Of a stretch of 10,332 nt of DNA, positions 4,509 through 10,332 are shown one piece after another (the first letter of the stretch is position 1; the number at the start of each line of letters is the position of its first letter). The stretch is from SZUA-451 sp034721895 (GTDB lineage Bacteria > Campylobacterota > Campylobacteria > Campylobacterales > Sulfurovaceae), in the NCBI GenBank assembly GCA_034721895.1, contig JAYEND010000016.1, forward strand, positions 1-10,332, read 5' to 3'. Both the position numbers and the translations under genes were made by a program. Under the pieces are notes generated by a model. It worked only from the letters and a program-made list of their open reading frames with translations. It was not told the DNA's origin and ran no database searches.

Positions 4509-6966
4509 AGAAATAGTTGACTATTTCCTCTTTGCTGCAGGGTTTTCCGATCAGATAACCCTGAATCTCGTGACAGCCGGCTTCAAGGAGAAAACCTCTC
4601 TGCTCTACTGTTTCCACCCCTTCGGCAATTACTGAAATATTTAAACTTTCCGCCAGTGTGATAATCGTCTTGACAATCGCTACATCCTTTGAATCCTTAG
4701 GAATATTCTGAACAAAACTTTTGTCTATTTTTAATTTATCGACCGGGAAATGCTTGAGATATGCCAATGAAGAATAGCCCGTTCCAAAATCATCGATAGC
4801 AATCTCTATACCAAGATCGCTGATCTCCTGAAGTATTTCCATTGCCTGGAGATGGTTTTCCATGATCTGATTTTCCCGAATCTCCAGAATCATCCATTCT
4901 GCTTTAAATCCTGTTTCAATCAGCAATTCTTTGATGAAGGAAATAAAATCTTTTTGGTAAAGCTGCCTGATCGCAAGATTGAGTGATATTTTTCCGGGAA
5001 GATAACCCAAATCATGCCATTCAACCATTTGCCGCATTGCCTGAGCCATCTCCCAGCGATCGAGCTGGACGATCATGCCTGTTTTCTCTGCAATATTGAT
5101 AAAATTTTCCGGCAGCAGGAAACCTTTTGACGGATGCTTCCACCTGATCAAGGCTTCAATGCCCACTATTCTGTTCTCACTGCTGTCAATCTGTGGTTGG
5201 TAATAGACTACAAACTCCTTTCTGAGCAAAGCATCATGTAATTCATTTTCCAACATTACATTGCTGATCGCATTCTCAGTCATCTCCGGAAAGTAGAATT
5301 CCAATCTATTTCGCCCTTTGTTTTTTGCATAATACATCGCCGTATCGGCATTTCTGATCAGAATCTTGGGGTCTTCTCCATCTTTGGGATAGACACTGAT
5401 ACCAATACTGGCCGAGAGATAGTAATACTGATTATTGACTATGATCGGATCATTGAAAAGGTCAAGGATCTTTTGTGCATATATTTTGCTCTGCCCATAC
5501 CCATCATCATCCTGAACAAGAATTACAAATTCATCTCCGCCGAAACGTGCAAATGTTTCAGTGCCGGTCAGTCTCTCTTTTAGCATTTTGGTTACCGCTA
5601 TCAAGACACTGTCACCGACATCATGCCCAAAAGAGTCATTTATCCCTTTGAAGGAGTCCAGATCCAGATAGAAGATGGCAAAGTGTTGAGACGAATCCTT
5701 CTGTGAAGCCTCGATCATTTCACTCAGTTTTTCGACAAACAACTTCCGGTTCGGCAATCCTGTCAACATATCATGGTTTGCCTGATAATTCAGGATCTCA
5801 TACTGCTGCAGCAATTCATTATGACGTTTCTCCTCTTCTGTACGGTCAACGATATTGGCCACAATGACAAAATCATCATGTATAATCTCCACACCAAATG
5901 AGATTTGAATTGGAAAGATATCTCCATTTTTCCGTTTAGCCTGGAAAAAGTGTTCTTTTCCTATCGCCCCGCTGAACTTCTGTGTTTGCACAAAATGGTT
6001 GAGAGCCTCTTCATGCCTGTTGAAATAGAATTCCGGAATAATCAACTGCAAAGAGTCTCTTCCCAGCATCTCCTCTTTTGAATATCCAAATACCTGTTCC
6101 GCTTTTTTGTTATAGATGACCACCTTATGATATTTATTGATGGAGATGATGGCATTATTGCTTGATTCAATGACAGTACGGAGAAAGAGTCTGTTTGATT
6201 TGAGCTCTTCAATAGCATCATCCAGATAACGATGATGAGGCCTCTCCATATCCATTCCGCAATTAAGGGCTTTCAGCTGCTCTATGATCTCAGGAATATA
6301 TTCTCTGGTGATAACAGAGCCAAATTGAGGCGCAATCAGATCGAGATCAAGTGCTTCGAGCTTTCTCAAACTATAGTTCTGTATATTTTTGCTGGGCATA
6401 TACTGCAGATGATACTCTTTGGCCAGATCAAAATAGGCATCGTCGCAGTAAAGATTCCAGCGTTTGCTGAAGCCGCCAAAAAGGTTGCTGCTGAAAAGCA
6501 GTTTTCCTTTTTTGAAGTAAGTGACAAATGCCCCGGGAGAAGGAGAATATGGTGTCGTGTAAAAATCGAGTTCAAGACCATTTTCAGCGACAAGTCTGAA
6601 ATCATTTTTATCTATTTCATAATAAGAGGATGTCGTCACATAGTGCCTGAAAAATTCTGTCATTTTACTATGGGTGATGATCTGGAGGTCACTCCTCCCT
6701 ATTCTCTTTTCCATGCTGGAGATTGAAGCACTATGACTGGGATTGAAATCATGCAGAATTAGAAATTTAATCTGATTCATTGGAATGATCGATTTAATCT
6801 TCTCTACAACACAATCAAACCCCAGCATGGAACCAGGGTCTATCAGGATCGACTCATCTCCATTTTTAATAAGATAAACAAGAGAATGGAATGGCTCGTT
6901 TTTTAAATAACACCCAACCCAAAAGATATTTTTAGCGATTTCCGCTGCTTTATCAAATTTAATCAT
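4507..6966 (-). CDS. c-di-GMP signalling protein: ODP-like domain, PAS, GGDEF, EAL
   Basis: The 819-residue protein has no membrane segment and is probably cytoplasmic. Residues about 10-225 form a metallo-beta-lactamase-fold domain like the ODP/flavodiiron family, which binds a diiron site and senses oxygen or iron. Recognisable are SLVYLIKNGDESILIDPG, NPSHSAS, LLFSSNLFGG, EYHLQYMPS and LIAPQFGSVI. Several expected ligands are changed: Asn75 and Ser77 where Glu and Asp are usual, Asn161 for Asp, Phe215 for the last His; His72 and His78 remain. A PAS domain follows (about 262-380). The GGDEF domain (about 395-560) has an intact FGGDEF (GGDEF at 476-480), but the inhibitory RXXD site is TXXE. 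The EAL domain (about 575-819) keeps EAL (604-606), DDFGTGYSSL, KIDKSF and EGVET, so phosphodiesterase activity is likely; the usual ELTE reads EIRE. The start chosen is ATG at 6966; a TTG at 6984 would add six residues but has no ribosome site. It is transcribed away from cysS. Confidence 0.9.
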   Translation of the reverse strand: MIKFDKAAEIAKNIFWVGCYLKNEPFHSLVYLIKNGDESILIDPGSMLGFDCVVEKIKSIIPMNQIKFLILHDFNPSHSASISSMEKRIGRSDLQIITHSKMTEFFRHYVTTSSYYEIDKNDFRLVAENGLELDFYTTPYSPSPGAFVTYFKKGKLLFSSNLFGGFSKRWNLYCDDAYFDLAKEYHLQYMPSKNIQNYSLRKLEALDLDLIAPQFGSVITREYIPEIIEQLKALNCGMDMERPHHRYLDDAIEELKSNRLFLRTVIESSNNAIISINKYHKVVIYNKKAEQVFGYSKEEMLGRDSLQLIIPEFYFNRHEEALNHFVQTQKFSGAIGKEHFFQAKRKNGDIFPIQISFGVEIIHDDFVIVANIVDRTEEEKRHNELLQQYEILNYQANHDMLTGLPNRKLFVEKLSEMIEASQKDSSQHFAIFYLDLDSFKGINDSFGHDVGDSVLIAVTKMLKERLTGTETFARFGGDEFVILVQDDDGYGQSKIYAQKILDLFNDPIIVNNQYYYLSASIGISVYPKDGEDPKILIRNADTAMYYAKNKGRNRLEFYFPEMTENAISNVMLENELHDALLRKEFVVYYQPQIDSSENRIVGIEALIRWKHPSKGFLLPENFINIAEKTGMIVQLDRWEMAQAMRQMVEWHDLGYLPGKISLNLAIRQLYQKDFISFIKELLIETGFKAEWMILEIRENQIMENHLQAMEILQEISDLGIEIAIDDFGTGYSSLAYLKHFPVDKLKIDKSFVQNIPKDSKDVAIVKTIITLAESLNISVIAEGVETVEQRGFLLEAGCHEIQGYLIGKPCSKEEIVNYF

Positions 6967-7012
6967 ATTTATTCCAAATATCAAGGTTTTATTTAGCCAG
7001 TGGCGTATATAG

Positions 7013-7018
7013 ATTATA
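7013..7018 (-). promoter_or_regulatory. TATAAT -10 box for the ODP-PAS-GGDEF-EAL gene
   Basis: On the minus strand TATAAT lies about 47 bases upstream of the ATG at 6966 in an AT-rich region with no clear -35 box. The same ATTATAAT sequence also offers a TATAAT on the plus strand (7015-7020), so this site could serve either divergent gene. Confidence 0.4.
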
Positions 7019-7044
7019 ATTACATAAAATAACTTAAGGATACC

Positions 7045-7076
7045 CCTAAAAATATATTTTTTAATATTTTTTTAGG
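7045..7076. repeat. AT-rich hairpin in the divergent intergenic region before cysS
   Basis: CCTAAAAATATA (7045-7056) is complementary to TATTTTTTTAGG (7065-7076) at 11 of 12 positions. Two more pairs close a four-T loop, giving a stem of about 14 pairs with one mismatch. The T-run lies inside the stem rather than after it, so this is not a normal terminator. It may be an upstream AT-rich promoter element of cysS or a structure in its leader if transcription starts further left. Confidence 0.4.
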
Positions 7077-7082
7077 TATACT
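7077..7082 (+). promoter_or_regulatory. TATACT -10 box for cysS
   Basis: TATACT directly follows a T-rich tract (7057-7073), a form typical of Campylobacterota sigma-70 promoters, which rely on periodic T-rich DNA instead of a -35 box. A start near 7089 would give a leader of about 35 bases with AAAGG (about 7110-7114) as ribosome site. The plus-strand TATAAT at 7015-7020 is the alternative. Confidence 0.4.
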
Positions 7083-7122
7083 CTTGAAGTTAGAACACCA
7101 TTACCATCAAAAGGTTAATCAC

Positions 7123-8523
7123 ATGCTTATCTATGACAGCGTACAAAAAACAAAACTCCCATTTAAGCCTCTCAGAGAGGGCGAAGTCTCGATCTATGTC
7201 TGCGGGCCCACCGTCTATGATGATGCTCATCTCGGTCATGCAAGAAGTTCACTCTGTTTTGACCTGCTTGCCCGTACACTTCGCGTTCTTGGCAACAAAG
7301 TCACCCTGGCCAAAAACTTTACCGACGTTGACGACAAGATCATTAAAAAGATAGAGGAGACGGGCAAAAGTATGCAGGAGATCACCGACTACTACATCGA
7401 CCGCTACCTCGAAGAGATGGGTGCTTTGAATGTACAGCGCGCCGATATAGAGCCCAAAGCGACAGAAACCATGGATGCCATCCAGGCGATGATACAAAAC
7501 CTCATCGACAAGGAATTTGCCTATCGTGTCAGTAGCGGTGATGTCTATTTTGATACGTCGAAGGACCCATATTACGGAAATATCTCACACCGTGTCAGTG
7601 ACGACGAAGAGTCACAGAGTCGGGTTGAGCATGCAGATGAGAAAAAAAATCCCAAAGATTTTGCTCTCTGGAAAGCTTGCAGGGAGAAAGATGATATCTG
7701 CTTCGATACACCATTCAGTTCAGGCCGTCCCGGCTGGCATATCGAGTGTTCCGCTATGATCGAAAAACATTTTCACGGTACTGACGAATACTCTATCGAT
7801 ATTCATGGAGGCGGGGCAGATTTACTATTCCCTCACCACGAGAACGAAGCGGCTCAGAGCCGATGTGCCACAGGGCATGAACTGGCCAAGTACTGGATGC
7901 ATAACGGCTTTGTGCAAATCAATGGAGAGAAGATGAGCAAATCTCTGGGTAACAGTTTCTTCCTCAAGGATGCTCTGAAGGTTTATGACGGAGAAATCCT
8001 GAGATACTACCTCATATCAGTTCACTACCGAAATGACTTCAACTTCAATGAAGAAGATCTGCTCACAGCCAAGAAACGACTGGATAAACTTTACCGGCTT
8101 AAGAAACGGATCATCCCAGGCAATGCTTCAGCTCCATCCAAAGCATTTAAGACAGCTCTCCTCGATGCCATGTCAGATGACCTGAATATCTCTATTGCCC
8201 TCTCTGTCATCGATGAGATGGTTGCTGAAACCAATGAAAAACTCGATGCCAATCCAAAGGATAAAGCTCTCAAAAAAGAGACACTTGCGAATATCGAATT
8301 GATCGATAAAGTATTGGGTTTTGGGGCCAGAGACCCCTTTGAGTACTTCCAGATCGGTATCGATTCGGAGCTCAAAACAGAGATAGAAAAGCTTATTGCT
8401 GAGCGCATCGAAGCTAAAAAAGCCAAAGATTTTTCTACCTCCGATAGTATACGGGATAAACTGACCGCCATGGGAATCGCCATCATGGATACTGCAGAGG
8501 GAACTGTATGGGAAAAAATATGA
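7123..8523 (+). CDS. cysS: Cysteinyl-tRNA synthetase
   Basis: This class I aminoacyl-tRNA synthetase of 466 residues charges tRNA-Cys in the cytoplasm. The start MLIYDSVQKTK at ATG 7123 is the usual one for the family, with AAAGG about 8-9 bases upstream; a TTG at 7084 in the same frame is not needed. The class signatures are intact: HLGH (36-39, the HIGH motif) and KMSKS (270-274). The zinc ligands expected from E. coli CysRS are present as Cys27, Cys209, His238 and Glu242, the last two in PHHENE after HGGGAD. The C-terminal anticodon-binding part shows the typical AKKAKDFSTSDSIRDKL segment. Length and motifs suggest a complete active enzyme. In other Campylobacterota cysS follows murJ closely; here about 5.9 kb separates them. 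The next gene begins 49 bases downstream and could be co-transcribed. Confidence 0.97.
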   Translation: MLIYDSVQKTKLPFKPLREGEVSIYVCGPTVYDDAHLGHARSSLCFDLLARTLRVLGNKVTLAKNFTDVDDKIIKKIEETGKSMQEITDYYIDRYLEEMGALNVQRADIEPKATETMDAIQAMIQNLIDKEFAYRVSSGDVYFDTSKDPYYGNISHRVSDDEESQSRVEHADEKKNPKDFALWKACREKDDICFDTPFSSGRPGWHIECSAMIEKHFHGTDEYSIDIHGGGADLLFPHHENEAAQSRCATGHELAKYWMHNGFVQINGEKMSKSLGNSFFLKDALKVYDGEILRYYLISVHYRNDFNFNEEDLLTAKKRLDKLYRLKKRIIPGNASAPSKAFKTALLDAMSDDLNISIALSVIDEMVAETNEKLDANPKDKALKKETLANIELIDKVLGFGARDPFEYFQIGIDSELKTEIEKLIAERIEAKKAKDFSTSDSIRDKLTAMGIAIMDTAEGTVWEKI

Positions 8524-8572
8524 TATTATATGATATGATACGTAAATAACTTTTTGGTCAAGGGGAACTTTT

Positions 8573-9175
8573 ATGAAAAACTATCTTTTATCACTCATTC
8601 TCATCTTCGCTCTCTTCTCTGCAGAGCTTTTTGCCTATGATCCTGCCTCTACACAAATGCATGTCAAGGATCTTGAGATAGAAGATGTTGAGCAATTCCC
8701 TTTTATCGGGATCACTGGAAGCTACTCAGATCCACTCGAAGAGAAAGGAGTATTTGGTGTTCGAGCGGGTATGCAAAATAATGTGTGGAGAACGATATTT
8801 ACCTATGAAGACAATTTCGGGGATTACCAAGCCTTTCTGGTAGAAGTAGATCGTACCCTTGTGGCTGGACTCTTTGGCAATAGAGGCCGTATCTATCTGG
8901 GTGCATCGGGGGGATGGCTACGCTACAATGCTGATCTGCCCGACCAGCCGGAAGACGGAAATGGAACCATAGCTGTAGTTATACCCTCTGATATCGATGA
9001 TCCGGATCTTTTGCAAACATCAGACGGATATTCCTACGGCATAAATATTGGCTTTATGTACTATCTTAGTGAACAGGCGGATCTAAGTATCGGCTATCGC
9101 TATCTATTCGTCAATGATATCAATAAATTTGATTATATTCAGGGCCCGGATATCTCCCTGCACTACTTCTTTTAG
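8573..9175 (+). CDS. Small outer-membrane beta-barrel protein, unknown function
   Basis: The 200-residue product starts with a clear Sec signal peptide (residues 1-21, MKNYLLSLILIFALFSAELFA, likely cut before YDPAS). The mature part alternates polar and aromatic or aliphatic residues in short strands (FIGITGSYSD, GVFGVRAGMQ, GRIYLGASGGWLRY, SYGINIGFMYYL, DLSIGYRYLF) and ends in ISLHYFF. A terminal phenylalanine strand is the usual signal for BAM-dependent insertion, so an eight-strand OmpA/OmpW-like barrel is likely. An acidic, aspartate- and proline-rich insertion (about residues 122-150) would form an extracellular loop. Shine-Dalgarno AAGGGGA lies about 8 bases before ATG 8573. The 49-base gap after cysS has several TATGAT-like sequences (8529-8540), which could form a promoter. 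No function can be assigned from the sequence. Confidence 0.75.
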   Translation: MKNYLLSLILIFALFSAELFAYDPASTQMHVKDLEIEDVEQFPFIGITGSYSDPLEEKGVFGVRAGMQNNVWRTIFTYEDNFGDYQAFLVEVDRTLVAGLFGNRGRIYLGASGGWLRYNADLPDQPEDGNGTIAVVIPSDIDDPDLLQTSDGYSYGINIGFMYYLSEQADLSIGYRYLFVNDINKFDYIQGPDISLHYFF

Positions 9176-9223
9176 GGGTACACTTCAGAGTTGTGCTGCT
9201 AACCGCTCCTAATCTTTTTTCGA

Positions 9224-9229
9224 TATAAT
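9224..9229 (+). promoter_or_regulatory. TATAAT -10 box for pyrD
   Basis: CGATATAATACC lies 28 bases upstream of the GTG at 9257, preceded by a T-run (9214-9220) and no clear -35 box. The ribosome site GGGAG (9245-9249), 7 bases before the GTG, supports that unusual start codon. Confidence 0.55.
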
Positions 9230-9256
9230 ACCCTACTAATTTTTGGGAGCACTTCA

Positions 9257-10324
9257 GTGTCACTATTTACCTATGAAAATATCAAAAAAATGCTTTTTAA
9301 ACTCGATCCGGAAACAGCTCATACTATTGCCGGGGTCGGACTAAGGAGCCTTGCACACTGTACACCTCTCATGCGGCACTTCAAAGAGGAGAACTTTGTC
9401 TCCCATCCAATGCTCAGTCAGGAGTTCTGGGGAACAACCTTTCAGAACCCTGTAGGACTGGGTGCCGGTTTTGACAAAAATGGTCAGTATATCCTCCCTA
9501 TGCCGACTTTGGGATTTGGATTTACCGAGATCGGTACTGTCACACCCAAACCTCAGGATGGCAATGAAAAACCGAGACTCTTTCGTCTCATCGAGGATCA
9601 ATCGATCCAAAATGCCATGGGCTTCAACAACAAGGGTAGCTACTACATGCTTCAGCGTCTCAAAAAGCTCTACTTTTTTGACTACCCAATCGGGATCAAT
9701 ATCGGAAAGAACAAGGTTACGCCTGAGAACGAGGCACTCAATGACTATGAAACACTTCTGAGAGCATTCAAAGACTACGGTCACTATGTCGTCATCAATA
9801 TCTCTTCTCCCAACACACCAGGCCTGAGAGATCTGCAGAACGAAACCTTCATTACTGCACTTTTTGAAATGGCACAAGCCATTACCGACAAACCCATCTT
9901 GCTCAAAATCGCTCCAGACATGAGTCCCGAAGATGCCATTGTTATCTGTCAAGTGGCGATTGATGCCGGCGCCAGTGGGATTATCGCCACCAATACGACG
10001 ATCGACTACTCACTGACACCACATGCCAAAGATTTCGGCGGGATCAGCGGCGCTCTGCTGAAAGAGAAAAGCTACACCCTTTTCAAGGCTTTGGCAAAAG
10101 AGCTTTATGGCAAAACACTGCTGATCTCTGTTGGAGGTATCGACTCTGCTGAAGAGGCCTATCGCCGTATCAAAGCCGGTGCTTCACTCGTACAGGTTTA
10201 CAGCATGCTGATCTACAAGGGTCCGTCTCTCATCAAAGATATAAACGAAGGTCTGGTCAAACTGCTCAAGCAGGATGGCTACAGCCACATCAGCGAAGCA
10301 ATCGGGGCAGACATCAGAAATTAG
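9257..10324 (+). CDS. pyrD: Dihydroorotate dehydrogenase (quinone), class 2
   Basis: PyrD oxidises dihydroorotate to orotate in pyrimidine synthesis, with FMN as cofactor and, in class 2, membrane quinone as acceptor. The 355-residue product has the N-terminal helical extension of class 2 (residues 1-45, with LFKLDPETAHTIAGVGLRSL), which forms the quinone tunnel and membrane contact. FMN and substrate motifs are intact: PVGLGAGFDKNG, GTVTPKPQDGNEKPRLFRL, NAMGFNNKG, NISSPNTPGLR with the catalytic base Ser at 184, KIAPD, ATNTT, GGISG and SVGGIDSAEEAYRRIKAGA. The start is GTG 9257, chosen for its Shine-Dalgarno GGGAG 7 bases upstream and the family-typical N terminus; no ATG fits. The stop is TAG 10322-10324. 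It probably has its own promoter at 9224-9229. In Campylobacter, as I recall, msbA lies between cysS and pyrD; here the outer-membrane protein gene takes that place. Confidence 0.96.
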   Translation: MSLFTYENIKKMLFKLDPETAHTIAGVGLRSLAHCTPLMRHFKEENFVSHPMLSQEFWGTTFQNPVGLGAGFDKNGQYILPMPTLGFGFTEIGTVTPKPQDGNEKPRLFRLIEDQSIQNAMGFNNKGSYYMLQRLKKLYFFDYPIGINIGKNKVTPENEALNDYETLLRAFKDYGHYVVINISSPNTPGLRDLQNETFITALFEMAQAITDKPILLKIAPDMSPEDAIVICQVAIDAGASGIIATNTTIDYSLTPHAKDFGGISGALLKEKSYTLFKALAKELYGKTLLISVGGIDSAEEAYRRIKAGASLVQVYSMLIYKGPSLIKDINEGLVKLLKQDGYSHISEAIGADIRN

Positions 10325-10332
10325 AAATTTTG

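Noticed and set aside
4390..4635. 81-codon plus-strand frame across the gene fragment and the end of the EAL gene
   Set aside because: Runs in a different frame from the recognisable fragment and overlaps the well-supported EAL domain on the other strand.
6232..6726. 164-codon plus-strand frame opposite the ODP domain
   Set aside because: The minus-strand protein has clear domain similarity here; the antisense frame shows no domain or start signal.
7045..7076. AT-rich stem as an intrinsic terminator
   Set aside because: It lies between divergent genes, and the T-run is part of the stem; a promoter-associated element is more likely.
8091..8486. 131-codon minus-strand frame opposite the cysS 3' part
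   Set aside because: The sense strand encodes the conserved C-terminal part of CysRS; the antisense frame has no support.
9341..9952. 203-codon minus-strand frame opposite pyrD
   Set aside because: Lies wholly within pyrD, whose motifs are intact; typical antisense shadow of a coding region.
1..10332. CRISPR array, tRNA, rRNA, intact insertion sequence or toxin-antitoxin pair
   Set aside because: No regularly spaced repeats, cloverleaf with a T-loop consensus, transposase motifs or paired small genes of a known toxin type were seen by eye.

Overview
The window looks like chromosomal DNA of a Campylobacterota (epsilonproteobacterial) bacterium, probably a free-living Sulfurovum- or Sulfurimonas-like organism. 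The evidence is the housekeeping set murJ, cysS and pyrD in one orientation, which recalls the order I remember from Campylobacter and Helicobacter. The promoters are AT-rich, with TATAAT-like -10 boxes and no clear -35 box, and there is a periplasmic multiheme cytochrome c of a respiratory type. The genus is an inference; no rRNA or other marker is present.

Layout. Bases 1-1253 hold the 3' nine-tenths of murJ (lipid II flippase), cut by the window edge. Bases 1254-7122 look like an accessory block between murJ and cysS. It holds a small secreted four-cysteine protein (1382-1621), followed after 8 bases by a lone FetB/UPF0014-type membrane permease (1630-2334), and then a membrane-anchored octaheme cytochrome c (2463-3776). 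Next come a ~200-base imperfect inverted-repeat element without a convincing gene (about 3805-4001) and a VF530/DUF2132 small DNA-binding-type protein (4154-4369). Fused to the 3' end of that gene is an in-frame, diverged copy of the last 30 codons of the small secreted protein (4365-4454). The block ends with a large minus-strand signalling protein (6966-4507) made of an ODP-like metallo-beta-lactamase-fold domain, PAS, GGDEF and EAL. From 7123 the housekeeping block resumes: cysS (7123-8523), a small outer-membrane beta-barrel protein (8573-9175) and pyrD class 2 (9257-10324, GTG start).

How it fits together. murJ, cysS and pyrD serve peptidoglycan assembly, translation and pyrimidine synthesis and are neighbours only by ancestry. 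The accessory block mixes periplasmic redox or metal functions (cytochrome, permease, cysteine-rich exported protein) with c-di-GMP turnover. The sensor domain of the c-di-GMP protein belongs to an oxygen/iron-binding diiron family, but several canonical iron ligands are replaced. The repeated gene fragment and the inverted-repeat element indicate that the block has been rearranged. No tRNA, rRNA, CRISPR array or intact transposase gene was seen.
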